Shown piece by piece: positions 31,488 to 42,640 of a DNA stretch of 64,000 bases. A model generated the notes under the pieces. The model did not search any database, had not been told where the DNA came from, and saw nothing but the letters and a program-made list of their open reading frames with translations. How positions within the stretch are numbered: the stretch's first letter is position 1; every line of letters starts with the position of its first letter. This DNA comes from Puccinia triticina (Eukaryota; Basidiomycota; Pucciniomycetes; Pucciniales; Pucciniaceae), in assembly GCF_026914185.1 (NCBI RefSeq), contig NC_070564.1, positions 4,712,001 to 4,776,000 on the forward strand, read 5' to 3'. The position numbers were made by a program, and so were the translations under genes.

Positions 31488-34334
31488 TTAAGGGGCTGAC
31501 CCAGTCCCGCCGTCGATAAATTTACCATCAAATTTAACACGGAGGCGTCGAGGGGGAATCTTAAGCTTGGCAATAGCTTTTGTTTTCACAAGGGCTTCCT
31601 TAGCCACTCGCGCGTCTTTTTGTTGAATATCCTTCGCTATAGAAAAAGGCGTCGCCCACATATCATTCGAGATAAGGGAGCGTAGAGAGACAAGGCGGAG
31701 ATTATTGCCATTAACGGGACGGGGATATTTTTTGCCATCCGGAGATTCGAGAATATAGACATTGTTGTCGAGTTTGTCGATGATCTCAAAAGGGCCAAAC
31801 CAACGAGGTTGTCCTTTGGCATATTTCTCATTCCAAAGTTTAACCGATTGGCCTAAGTCATAAGTAATAACATCCAAACCGAGTTTGTCGTCAAAAGCCT
31901 TTTTGTTTCTGAGAGAACGTTTTGTTACGCCGGAGAGAGCCTTGCAGCGGGTTTCATTGAGTAATTTAATTTTATTACGGAGTTCAGTTTCTCCGGGACA
32001 GACAGGATTGGAAGCAATCATCTTTTTCCGCTCGAACGCCAGAGGTGGGGAAACGCCATAGGTCAATTCGAAAGGGGAAAAACCACTGCTGTCGCTAACG
32101 TGAATCCGAGTCGAGTAGAGAGCAATCGGCAGAACAGATTCCCATTGTGCGGGGTCCCCAGTTGTGTTGAGACGAAAAATAGCCGCCTCAAGTATGCCAT
32201 TATAGCGCTTGTTTTTTCCATTTGTTTGAGGGTGGTATCCCGAAGTGTTGAGTTTGTTGATTTTTCCACTGTCGAGAAATTTGAGAAGCCCTTTGGAGAG
32301 AAAATTGGAACCACGATCGGTAAGAAATTCTTTTGGCGTGCCGAAAGGAATGATAACATGCTGGAGAAGGGCGTCTGCAATGGCAGCGGAGGTGGCTTCC
32401 TTCATTGGAACCGCCACTGGCCAAGAAGTGCAGTGATCAATGATCGTTAGAATCCACTTAAATCCGCTTGGCTTACTCTCGGGCATCGAGATAAAGTCAG
32501 CGGACCAGCGTTCAAAAGGTCCAACCAGGGGCAAAGGGACCTGCTCGGAAGTTTGCTGTGAGTGACGAGGTCGTTCAAAAGTTTGACAAACCGAACAAGT
32601 GCGGATGTAATCCTTGACGTCTGTGGCTCTATGAGGCCACCACCCTCGGCCACGAAGAAGCGATAAGGTTGCGTCTCGACCTCGATGGCCAAGAGAGTCA
32701 TGAACCTGAGTAAGCAAGTCCAAACAATGAAGGAAAGGAAAAAAAGGAGACTTTTCAGTTCTCCCGGGACGTCCTATGTAGATTAAAGTCTCGTCGTCGG
32801 CATCATAAGAAAAATATTTCATGTTTTCCTTAGCCGTCTCAACCAAAACGTCGGAGATAAAAGAAGGGATAGGGGTGTCGTCCAAAATGTAAGGGATAAG
32901 CAGGGGCCAATCGGAGGGGTGGAGTTCGGCAGGAACTTCCTGCATGATGAGAAGATCGGAACGTCGGGACAAAGCGTCGGGAACAATATTTTCGGAGCCT
33001 TTCTTGTATTTAACTTCGATATCCATTTCCGAGAACTCCTCGATCCACCGAGAGAGGCGTTTAGAAGGTAATTTCTGGGAGTGAAGATACTGGAGAGAGG
33101 CGTGATCCGTGTAGACGATGGTTGTGGCTACGGCGCCGTCCAGATACACATGCCACTTGCGCCAAGAGTGAATGATGGCGAGCAGTTCGCGTTCCTGAGC
33201 AGGGTAGTTCCGTTGAGCGGAATTTAGCTTGCTGGATTCGAAAGCAACAGGATGGTTGTTGCTGTCGAGGCCAAGTTGCAGGAGAACCGCGCCAATGGCG
33301 AAGTCAGAAGTGTCCGTCTCGATAATGTAAGGTTTAGAAGGATCCGGCGTGAGAAGGACAGGAGCCGTGACCAAGGCTTTCTTCAATTCCAGGAAAGCGG
33401 CCTCATGCAGAGGAAACCACTCCACAACCTGACGTTTCGTAACATTGCCTGCTGTCAAATCGTGCAGGGGAGAGGCTATCTTAGCAAAATTCTTTACATA
33501 ACATCTGTAGAATCCGCATAAGCCCAGAAAACTACGCACATTGTGAACATTCGATGGACGCGGCCAACTATCAACCGCCTCGAGTTTATCCGGCATTGGA
33601 CGGATCCCATTTTGAGAAACAAGATGACCGACATACTGGATCTCTTCAAGGCCAAAGGAACATTTATGTCCGCTGCATCGCAGTTCTTCAGCCTGCAAGA
33701 CAGAGAGGACCGTTTTTACATGCATTTCATGATCAGCTTTCGACGTTGAATAGATCAAAATATCATCGAGATAAACCTGAACAAAATCATCAATATACTC
33801 ACGTAGTATATGCGTCATCATCCTCTGAAAGTTACTGGGAGCATTCACGAGTCCAAACGGCATAACAAGCCATTTGTAGTGTCCATATTTCGTCCCAAAT
33901 GCCGTCTTGAGTACATCAGCTGGGGCAATTTTCATCTGATGAAACCCTTGCTGAAGATCAATTTTCGAGAAATATTTAGCGCCCTGAAGAGAATCAAAAC
34001 ACTCTTGAATCAGAGGAAGCGGATGACGATCTTTCTTCGTAACACTGTTCAGCGCGCGATAGTCGACGCAAAACCGAAGAGAACCACTAGCATTTTTTGC
34101 AAAAAGGATGGGAGAAGACCAGGCGGAAGTCGAAGGCCGGATGAAGCCGGTGCTTTGCAACTTATGAAGCCGAGTCTTGAGTTCCTGGAGAATTAACGGA
34201 GACATTTGTCTAACATTTTGATAAACTGGCTTCGCGTCGCCAGTATCAATAAGATGTTCAATTACTCGTTCCTTGTGGGAGACAGAGTCGATTGGGGCAA
34301 AAAGAGAATTGTATGTTGATACCAGAGAGCAAAG
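31488..34334 (-). pseudogene. Gypsy 2 reverse transcriptase, RNase H and integrase
   Basis: A 905-codon uninterrupted frame. RT has FCVDYRALNSVT and the catalytic VYLDDILIYS. RNase H has IIETDTSDFAIGAVL and IVYTDHASLQYL. Integrase has the HHCC domain (VHDSLGHRG...CSVCQ), the core WSADFISMP and FLTDRGSNF. The position of the catalytic Glu reads HPQTNGKNKRYNG, where related elements have a Glu before Arg; here it is Lys, so integration activity is probably lost. There is no chromodomain. The same frame continues upstream into the protease across a TGA at 34335-34337. Confidence 0.9.
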
Positions 34335-35225
34335 TCAAGAGCCAAACGGTTCAGAAGAGCTGAAGACGGTCGGGAGAGAAGCCGCGGGGATCTCCCGAGG
34401 ACCAAGGACATTCAGACTACCTTCCACAATACTGCAAACAAACACCTGAGTCAAGGACTTCTTCATTTCTCGGCGGAAAGCTCGTCGGGAGAGCGGAATG
34501 AGTTCCGGGTCGCTGACAAAAGTTTGAAGGGTGTGAATGGAGGAAGGGGAACAGTCGGAGGACTTCGGATAAAAGGAGAATAGCTGTCCATCGGGTGATT
34601 TCAAAACCCATTCGTTGGTAACCCAATTTGTCCTAGAAACGTTAGCCGCAATCCAATCTCGACCCAGTATTACATCATACTGAGAGAGGGGCGCTGCGCG
34701 ACAGAGCACGGGGAATGCATGATCAGATAGGATCAGATTTAATTTACACATCTTCGAACTGTGAATTACGTCACCAAAAGCTCCTGCAACGGAGAATGGA
34801 GTATTGGAGGAAAAGGTTTTAAGACCCCGATCAGAGAGAAAAGAGAGAGATACGTAAGATGAACCGGCACCTGTATCCAAAAGGACATTAGCTAAGCGTC
34901 CCTCAAGTCGGAGGAGAAAATCAGTGTGAAGGCTGCTTTCATGAGCCAAGACATTTATGGAGGGGTGATCAGAACCCAAACCATCAAAGACTACATCACA
35001 AGATGCGTCAACACTTACAAACTCCCGAGGGAGTTGTTCTGTCCCCATATTTGGGCAATCAGACAATGGTACTATAGTCGTTTTTGACACGTCACAAGTG
35101 TCACGGGGGCGCTCATCTTCTTCTGGTTCAACGAGTGTATTAACATTGCAAGTTTTTACAACAGAAACAAAAGAGGATACAACAGTCGGCGGGAGAGACA
35201 TTTCCTCACCGACTAAGCATTTAAA
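34335..35225 (-). pseudogene. Gypsy 2 protease region (pol N-terminus)
   Basis: The pol frame starts at the slippery site (TTT AAA TGC at 35225) and reads through MSLPPTVV. The aspartic protease motif LLDTGAGSSYVSLS lies near 34880-34900, with ILGRDWI further on. It ends at TGA 34335-34337 (TCT TGA CTT, probably once CGA), after which pol stays in the same frame. Protease would cleave the Gag-Pol precursor. Confidence 0.85.
35213..35225 (-). promoter_or_regulatory. Programmed -1 frameshift site between gag and pol
   Basis: T TTA AAT (35225-35219) is a canonical X XXY YYZ slippery heptamer in the exact gag frame, two codons before the gag TAG (35215-35213). A -1 slip puts the ribosome precisely into the pol frame. 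Downstream, AGTCGG (35214-35209) and CCGACT (35189-35184) form a perfect 6 bp stem. Confidence 0.75.
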
Positions 35226-36547
35226 GACCCGCCCGCGCCAGAGCCAGAGCCATTGCCACTATTTCAAGAGCGTTTTGCCTCGTATTTAAGTTGCTTGGCC
35301 GTCTTTGGTGCAGGACACTTTGAGCTGAGGTGGCCTTCTTTACCGCAGTTGTAACATGAACAAGAGTTACCGTCATTGCCACCAGATCCGCCAGTACGTT
35401 TGGAAGATGAGGCGACAGGAGCATCTGCAGATCGTTTGTTGTTGCGGGAGCCGGAGGCGATGGAGTTGGCGGTGCAAAGCCAATAAGTCTGATCCTCTTC
35501 CAAGGAGGTGACCACGATCTGGTCGAAACTGAGAGGAGTCCCGCGTCGGCGCTCCATCGCCACAATCCCCTTCACTTTTTCCTTGAGTCCACGATTCAAA
35601 CGGGTCACAAATCCTGAGCTGGCTTCGTAATGAAAGCCGTAATTTTTCGCCTTGTGTTGCCATTCACGAAAACGCTGGAAAAATGACTGAGCCGTTTCGT
35701 TTGGTTGTTGATAAAGTCGGTCATAGTCGTCGAGAATCGAGTCCTTTGAAACACAGAGTGGATTAAGTTTGAGGAGCAAACAGCAGAAAGCGGCCCAATT
35801 TCCAGGACGACCGCCAGAGTTAATGGCGTCTTCATAATCCAAGAAAGCTTTGTTTTCAAGCAAGCAAAAACCAACAAGGTGCCAAATGTCGGGGTGAGCT
35901 TGACGAGAGTCCAAAACAGCTGAAAGAGTCCCGATCCAATGTTTGACATCAACTTTGACCGAACCATTGTATTGGGGGCAATTCATAAAAGACCAGTCCT
36001 TAAAAACTCGGCCAACATTTGTCTTGTACTGGCCGTTGCTAGTGGCTCCAGCCAAAGCAGCCCGTCAAACAGTTTCTTCATGGAGACAAGTAAGAGCCGC
36101 TGAGTTACGAATTTCGGTGATACGCGGGGCCGGGAGAGTCAATGGGGGAACAGAAGGCGGAAGGGGGCCGGAACCGTTAACCGACAACCCAGCAATGTTT
36201 GAGAGACCCAAACCATTATCAGTCGCACAAGCCTTTCCCTTCACCGTTCTGTTGTCGTGCGTCATGGTGGTATCACCATCATCCGTTGAGTTGGTGGCAC
36301 TCGAACCACCAGCGGGAGACTCCAATGGGTCACGGAAATCATTGTCCAAATCTTCACGAAGAGGGGTCCGGGGCATCCAGAAACAAGGGTGTTCCGCGAT
36401 CCAAAGACGTTGCTCGTTATCAAGCAACTCAAGCTCCTCAGGAGAAGATTCCAGCCCGTTCGATGGAGGAGGAGGAGCAACACGGCTAGTCCGACCGCCT
36501 TGGTTAACATTGACACAGCCAAGGACAGTGGAACGGGGAATAGCCAT
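35213..36547 (-). pseudogene. Gypsy 2 Gag
   Basis: The ATG at 36547 opens the frame. The N-terminal region contains SSPEELELLDNEQRLWIAEH, resembling the Gag at 43028. A TGA at 36065-36067 (GTT TGA CGG) interrupts it. The Gag core follows (WSFMNCPQYNGSVKVDVKHW, DRLYQQPNETAQSFFQRF), then a CCHC knuckle (CYNCGKEGHLSSKC, near 35320-35360). Another TGA at 35264-35266 (TCT TGA AAT) precedes the natural TAG at 35213. Both TGAs are in a TTGA context, as expected from TCGA. Confidence 0.85.
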
Positions 36548-36971
36548 CTCGTTGATGAGTCTAACTTCAGAGATTCAAAATAAAGTTTTTAACACAATCA
36601 GTGTCACGTCCTAACGTCTTTTATACTACACAAAAAAAGTAAACAAGAATCAACCGAACCCGCCCAAAGGGTTATCGTCGGGAGACTTGGAACGTCTTAG
36701 TATCAATCAGATACTCACCAGTAAGTAGAAAAACCGCTCGACGATATACGTAAGAAAGGTAGAAAGCTAGGAAGATCAGAACCGAGGACAAATGAGTTTG
36801 CCAATAGGGGTGAGATCAAAAAGAGCTAGGAGGATCTTAATTGGGGAGAGGAAAAAAGGCCGGCTTTTTCAGTTGACTGTTTAAGAAAAGATTTTCTGGA
36901 GAGTCGCGTCGGTGAGAGGGTATGAAAGATAACAAGGTATAACCAAATCTAAAAAGAGAACTGGCTACCAC

Positions 36972-37302
36972 TGTGGCGGGCAGGGCACAGGATGTGGGCT
37001 TGATAGATTCTAGCTTTGGAACGTTTGTAGATAAAAAGTATGTAGATTGAAAATAGGATGATTTGCAAAAGAAGGTGCAAAAGAGACAACATTTTATAGG
37101 AGAGATACAAGGATAGATGCGCGCATGACATAAGCAAAGGAAGAGTATGAAACAGAGAGGAAACAAGGAACGTGGCTGAAACGCGGACCAGGCTGGGCTG
37201 GGCCGGAGTTACCATAACCAAGGTGAGCTAAGGGGCCTGGCTAGGCCAGGCCAACCAGCCGCTAAGTAGCGGTCGGGTTACCAAGCTAGCCCGACGGCTA
37301 CA
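36972..37302 (-). repeat. 5' LTR of gypsy element 2
   Basis: 331 bp, differs from the other copy at only a few positions. A leader of about 420 bp (36548-36971) separates it from the gag ATG; it holds the PBS and no gene. Confidence 0.95.
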
Positions 37303-37642
37303 AGCTCGAGGCCGGGGGGGATTGAGGTGCAGGAGGGGTCGCCGGGAGGGCAGGTGGGGGCGCTGCTTGGCTGGTGGGAGGCAGGCAATTGGGCGGGCCG
37401 GCCAGCGGGCGGCCCGAACCTGGCCGGGTTCAGGCCGGGCTCGGGTTGACTTCTTGGGGAAATTTGTGAAGTCGGCTTGACCCAACAGACCCGTGACCAG
37501 AGGCGGGCGGGCTCGGGTAGCCCAACGGGCGCCCCCGCGTGCCCCCGGGCATACGAGTCTGTTTGAACCTGCGGCAACATCTGCCAGATTGGCATCCACC
37601 GCGTGACCACATCCACGCTTTGGCCTCTTGCGGCCTGTCAAC
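37303..37642 (-). other. GC-rich flank, possible upstream part of the gene split by gypsy 2
   Basis: On the minus strand a 113-codon frame ends in IPPGLEL at the insertion point and stays in phase with the exon at 31139 when one copy of AGCT is removed. The Pro/Ala-rich sequence is not recognised and may be a chance frame in GC-rich DNA. Confidence 0.3.
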
Positions 37643-38480
37643 ATGGCTAGTTCCGACGCCGGGGATATTGACATCAAAGTGAATCTGCAAACAGAGTCGC
37701 AAAATCAACATGCAAGCCAAGATAAGGAGACCTTGGGCACTCAGACTCCAGCACCTACTGAAAGTGACTCGGTCGATGATACAAATTCAAAGAAAAGAAA
37801 ACTTACTAGTGGTGTATGGGAGCACTTCTTAAAGGTCATAGGTCAGCCCCTCACTTTTCACTTCCATTCCTGAAGGCATTTTCTCTCTTGTTCAGGGTGT
37901 CGAGACAGTCAACTTATCAAATTGGTTACAGCGGCTGATTTGTAGAATCTGATGGCAAAGAAAAAGCTCAGTGCAACTATTGCAATCAAAAACTATCAGG
38001 AGCATTGTCCGCAGGGACTAAACACCTTTGGAGACATTCTGAAAAGTGTATATTGGAAAAGGGAGGCGCAATAAGACCAAGACAAGGACTGCTAAGCTTT
38101 GCCGCATCTGGAACTAATCAAGCTCCTAGCAGTTGTGGCGTCTGGATTTACAATCAATCAAGGACGCGTGAACGAATGGCTGAAATGATAATTCAGCATG
38201 AGTACCCTTTTGCCATGGCTGAACACAAAGGTTTTATCCGGTTGATGAAGGAGGCCCAGCCTCAATTTGTCATTCCTGGACGCAAGAGTATTCAAAACAA
38301 TTGTATCAATATTTTCAACGAGCAAAAGGCGGCACTTATCAGACATATTGAAAAGGACACCAATTGAATTGCCCTAACAACCGACTTATCACCAGGAAAA
38401 AAAAGTAGTCACTTGATGGCAAGTGACATGAAACAGCTTTTTTTTCAGCTCCAACACTGCTCCAATGCTGCTCCTCTCCA
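37643..38480 (+). pseudogene. hAT-family transposase, N-terminal part (truncated)
   Basis: Exon 1 (37643-37841) ends in the start of a BED zinc finger (SGVWEHFLKVI). A 104 bp intron (37842-37945, gtcagc to tgtag) is followed by ESDGKEKAQCNYCNQKLSG and TKHLWRHSEKC, completing the BED Cys2-His2 pattern. The conserved hAT stretch IIQHEYPFAMAEHKGF and RKSIQNNCINIF follows. A TGA at 38365-38367 (AAT TGA ATT) precedes IALTTDLS, where RIALTTDLW is typical, so CGA was probably lost. The catalytic core beyond this is replaced by satellite DNA. By family it is related to the plant RICESLEEPER-like proteins. Confidence 0.85.
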
Positions 38481-38539
38481 CCAGCACATCTGGGGCTCAC
38501 ATGATAGGTGTCAGGATCAAAGCACTCAATGTGAAAAAA

Positions 38540-39050
38540 CCAGATGATGCTCAGCTTTGGCCCTGGCCCAGCTGATGCTCAGCTTTTACCCTGGCTCAGC
38601 TGATGCTCAGTTTTTCCCCTGGCCCAGCTGATGCTCAGCTTTGGAACTGGCCACCTGATGATCATCTTTGGCCCTGGCACAGCTGATGCTCAGCCTTGGC
38701 TGTGGCTCAGCTGATGCTCAGCCTTGGCTGTGGCTCAGCTGATGCTCAGCCTTGGCTGTGGCTCAGCTGATGCTCAGCCTTGGCTGTGGCTCAGCTGATG
38801 CTCAGCCTTGGCTGTGGCTCAGCTGATGCTCAGCCTTGGCTGTGGCTCAGCTGATGCTCAGCCTTGGCTGTGGCTCAGCTGATGCTCAGCCTTGGCTGTG
38901 GCTCAGCTGATGCTCAGCCTTGGCTGTGGCTCAGCTGATGCTCAGCCTTGAATGTGGCTCAGCTGATGCTCAGCCTTGGCTGTGGCTCAGCTGATGCTCA
39001 GCCTTGGCTGTGGCTCAGCTGATGCTCAGCCTTGGCCCTAGCCTAGCTGA
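38540..39050. repeat. 28 bp tandem array (CTCAGCTGATGCTCAGCC...)
   Basis: At least fifteen copies of a 28 bp unit, with a near-identical block of about eleven (38690-39020) surrounded by older variants. The homogeneity of the block suggests recent expansion. The flank at 39110-39420 carries AAGCTGAGCATCAGCTGG units, the same motif in inverted orientation, so the region can fold into a large hairpin. Confidence 0.93.
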
Positions 39051-39109
39051 TTTTCAGCTCTGATCCTTTCCAAGATGATTCCCATCTTTTTCCCTGGCCT
39101 GGCTCAGCT

Positions 39110-39420
39110 GATACTCAGCAAGCTGAGAATCAGCTGGCCAGCTGCCCCAGGACTGGGCCAAAGCTGAGCATCAGCTGGGACAGGACTAGGAGAAGGCTGA
39201 GCAAGGACTGGTACAAATCTGAGCATCAGCTGCGCCAGGACTAGTACAAAGCTGAGCATCACCTGGGAAAGGGCTGGTCAAAAGGCTTTATTCCAATTCT
39301 GAGAGTGAGCTGCATGAAAAAGCTGAGTATGAGCTGGACAGAAAAGCTGAGTATGAGCTGAGTACCAAAGCTGAGTATCAGCTGGACAGAACTGAGGATC
39401 AGTTGGGCTCATCAAAAACT
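39110..39420. repeat. Inverted counterpart of the 28 bp array
   Basis: About eight diverged units AAGCTGAG(C/T)AT(C/G)AGCTGG, the reverse complement of the array motif at 38540-39050. Confidence 0.8.
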
Positions 39421-39429
39421 GAACAGGAC

Positions 39430-40775
39430 CTCCTTGCTATTTATTTGTTGCATGGCGCACCCAAGCCCGCGTGCTCTGTTGCCTAGAGCTCAAGCCTGCG
39501 TGCATGGTGTAAATATATGCATAATGCATAAACTGGCCCGCAACCAAAGCGCTTTGGCTACCAGTAAGTAAGAATGGGCCAGAATACGCCCCAATAGCAA
39601 TATTACATATGTTATATGTCTTGTACACATGTAATTAATCACCAAACAAGATGTAATTACCACGTCATTCAATATAAAAACATTCTAGACTGAAAAGGAC
39701 TCTTGCAGCATGCGCAGGAGAGACTAGAAAGCGCCCCAGCTTCTCCCAAGCCTCACTACACATAAATTACAACTGTAGTAAATATGTAGAAGGGGTCAAA
39801 TGAACTGGAGCATTTAATAAGCGCCTCCAGAACATTTATAAAGCACTGCTTACACGTGTACAAGTGCACAGAAGCTAGTTCTAGTACCTTCTGTGGCACA
39901 TTTCCACGGAAATGAGTGTCACAGAACCCCCAAACCAGCCCCTATGACGTGTAAAGCATGTGTAAAAACAAGCAGAACCTCTGTAAATGGTCCTTGGCAA
40001 CCCTTGTATCCAAGCCCCAAGGTTCCACGACCAACAGCGCCTTCTAGCGCAACCAAATTACCTCAGAATGCGCTCACAAGTGTCCCCCTGTCCCCTGGGC
40101 GCCCCTGGAGGCCTGCCTAGGCTATAAAAAGGGCCCGTTCTCCGCCCGAAAGGAGATTCCCCAGCTTTAAATTACATATTGGAATTTTACCCGCCTTCAA
40201 CAGCCTCAATAGCCTGTGATTTGCCAGGTAAAATACCTACTTTTGTGATTTTTAGCCCTCATTTCCGCCCTGAAGCTGTCCGGTAACCACCCTGCCCTCA
40301 AGATTACCTCCTCTGAGCGCCTCCAACTGCCCAACTTCACGCCTGAAGAACTTCAAGTGACTCCAGGGTCTTACACCAGTAAGTTTAAGCCCCTTCTCTT
40401 GAGATTCTCCACCATTTCTTTCTGGGATTTGAAACACCCCTGTTTATAGGCCCCAGTTCTTTACTCTTGAGCAATTAAACACCCCTTATTTATCAGGCCC
40501 CTCTTAAAATTAGTTATATCAATTCTATTACGTCTAATTGGCCATAATCGCCCTATTTTTTACGCCATAATTCCCATCATTTACGTTGGAATTATCCCTT
40601 ATACCTTTGTTTTAGAGTTTTACAACTCTAAACTTTTGCTTTGCACCAAGTGTAGCTAGAAGGATAATATCCATGGCATCACGTAGGCTGACAAAACCAC
40701 ATAACCTGCCTAACCACATAGCAAATTCTGTCCACAAAGGGGTTTGGGGTTTCAAGTGTTTGACTGTATTCATGG
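39430..40775. other. Non-coding region with a TATA-type promoter-like stretch
   Basis: No coding frame recognised. A CTATAAAAAGG box at 40120-40131 is followed by GCCCGTTCTCCGCCCGAAAGG. CAGGTAAAAT and CAGTAAGTTT at 40225 and 40375 look like 5' splice sites. It could be an LTR or leader, but no matching partner or target duplication was found. Confidence 0.35.
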
Positions 40776-40945
40776 TTAAGGCCTAGTTTTTGGCACCAAA
40801 GACAGATCAACCTGTATGAAAAATATCCCCAAACCCTCTGTAAATTCATAATTCAAAAACATGGACACATGAACTACTGCCACAGAGTAAGAAGATGAGC
40901 TGGGCACCTGGTCCCTAGCGGCCCAGCCGCCTTTTCCTCTAGTCT
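40776..40945 (-). pseudogene. Gypsy 3 remnant, downstream part
   Basis: Flanks the solo LTR at 40946 and should continue the integrase fragment at 42340. The minus-strand frame is short and interrupted, and no motif was recognised. Assigned from context only. Confidence 0.3.
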
Positions 40946-42339
40946 TGTGAACCTGAGTCTCTATAGTGACAGCAGGACACAAGAAGAGGGGAATATTTGG
41001 ATTTCTTTGGATAAAGAAGATAAAAATATGAGAGAGAAAGAGAGAGAGAGAAAGAGACTGAGCAGATTCAAGATTAAGCAGATTTTCAAGGTTATTCTGG
41101 TGGGAATGCACGTCCACTGGCAATGCTACCTCTTTAGAAGAGTGCTGCCAAGCTGTGCTAGAGAGTGCAACAGCCATTTCTCACCAAAGAAACGTGGAGG
41201 GCTTCTGGATTAGACAAGTTTAATCCAGCCACATTTTTTAGCTTCCTTCTGGATAGTCAAGGTTCTTTAAAGGGAAACCTATGTGGTTTTTTTATTACAA
41301 AAACCACAGAAAAAGAATGATTTTAAGCAGGGGCAGCCCTGTGATCAAGGATAAGGCAAAGGCCAACAAAGAAGAGCAGATCAAGCAGACACAGAGTTTT
41401 ACCTCTGAGCTAAACAAGGCTCAGTGAAAGAGGTTACTTACTGTCAATATCCTAGGCGCCTGTGACGGTAGGTATACTGGGAGTGTTGTAAACTCTTAGG
41501 TGGTGATCCTGGGGTTATCTGGGGTGTGGTTCTGGTGTGCTGGAGTCTGTAGATCCGCCTCAGGCAAGGGGGATCCTGACTACAAAGTTTTTCACAGTTT
41601 GCTTATGTCATTTACATATGTACATGTGGTTTGGCGCGCCTGGTAGCGCTGACACATCACAACTGCGCATTCGCGCTACAACTCAATAACTCAGGGAAGG
41701 AGTAGAGTTACAAAGAATTGGCAAGTTGTAAATAAGTTTAAAATTGCATGAGGAAACAGAATATGAAGTCAAAACAAGGTTATCTCTTAACAAGGCTGAA
41801 ACGCTGCACTGCACTACAAAAAAGCGGTCTTTTAGCGCAGCGCAGTGGGGAACCGCTGCGCGGTCAGCCCAAAAAGCAGGAGCGCAGCGCCAGTACCGCT
41901 GCGGTACCGCTGAAAATAGCAGGGCCCCGCATTTTTCCCGACCCAAAAAGCGGTAGCGCAGCGGGCGGGGCCACTCCTTTCAGCGCCGCGCAGCGGCCAC
42001 CAAAACAGCTGCGCTGTGCTTTTTTGGCTGGCAGTGGGGGAGCGCTACGCGGCCAGCTCAAAAAGCGGTAGCGCAGCGATGGTTCCGCTGCGCTACCGCT
42101 GAAAGTAGCGGGTCCCTGCTTCTTGCCAGACCCAAAAAGCGGTAGCGCAGCGGGCGGGGTCGCTACTTTCAGCGCAGCGCAGCGGCCACCAAAACCACTG
42201 CGCTTCACACTGCGCTGCGCTTTTTGAAGCGCAGCGCTTTCACCCTTGCTCTTAAGATGAAAAAGATATGAAGTAATTCATATGTAAAGAGTAGAAAAAG
42301 GCAGACTTTAGGTCAGCTGAGTTGGCTCTAAGGCTGACA
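40946..42339 (-). mobile_element. Solo LTR of family A, holding a 458 bp TIR element
   Basis: Same termini as the chromodomain element LTRs, with a perfect 5 bp target duplication agtct (40941-40945 and 42340-42344). Without the inner insertion and its duplication it is 929 bp. It interrupts a gypsy integrase relic. Confidence 0.93.
41791..42248. mobile_element. Short TIR element (458 bp) built of GCGCAGCG repeats
   Basis: The ends read CAAGGCTGAAACGCTGC and, inverted, CAAGGGTGAAAGCGCTGC. A perfect 7 bp duplication CTCTTAA lies at 41784-41790 and 42249-42255. The interior repeats AAAAAGCGGTAGCGCAGCGG-type blocks and CAGCGGCCACCAAAAC in direct and inverted order, giving strong self-complementarity. 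No ORF of note. A 7 bp duplication does not fit CACTA, PIF or mariner; hAT (8 bp) or MULE (8-10 bp) would be nearest. The family is undetermined. Confidence 0.85.
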
Positions 42340-42344
42340 AGTCT

Positions 42345-42640
42345 GTAGATCCAATTTTCCAAGAACCAGTGAGAGATCTTCTTTGCCTGTATGTGTAATA
42401 TGTCCAGGCTGACTCTTCTAAAGATTGTTGATGATCCAGGAGGCCTCTTTGGTTCCATGGGTAGTACTGAGTTCCTTTTCTGGCAAGCTTCACAAGATTT
42501 GACCCACTTGGTAACTCCTCTTTTAAGTCCTGGCCACCAAAATGTGAGTTTAGTTCTTCTGTAGGTTTCTGAAATTCCTCTGTGGCCTAGGGTTTCATGG
42601 AATGCTCTAACCCAGAAACGTTACACCTTGGATTCAAGAA
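42345..42640 (-). pseudogene. Gypsy 3 integrase fragment
   Basis: The minus strand reads HETLGHRGISETYRRTKLTF, then WWPGLKRGV and SCEACQKRNS, the HHCC zinc domain of a Ty3/gypsy integrase. VSLDILHI follows with the first catalytic Asp. The fragment is cut at 42340 by the solo LTR and has no other pol domains nearby. Confidence 0.8.

Larger units (their letters stand above)
31140..37302 (-). mobile_element. Ty3/gypsy retrotransposon 2 (6163 bp)
   Basis: Identically sized 331 bp LTRs (31140-31470 and 36972-37302), almost identical in sequence, flank a minus-strand gag-pro-pol. The target duplication is AGCT (31136-31139 and 37303-37306). The PBS candidate TGGTAGCCAGTTC starts one base inside the 5' LTR (near 36970). 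The polypurine tract AAGGGGGGGGATG abuts the 3' LTR at 31471-31485. The LTR similarity makes it one of the younger insertions, but gag-pol has several TGA codons and a lost catalytic residue. Confidence 0.95.

Noticed and set aside
40120..40440. Possible solo LTR around the TATA box
   Set aside because: No second copy, TG/CA ends or target duplication could be identified.
41683..42208. Ala/Gly/Arg-rich ORFs on both strands
   Set aside because: Produced by GCGCAGCG repeats of the short TIR element; frames change with every repeat.
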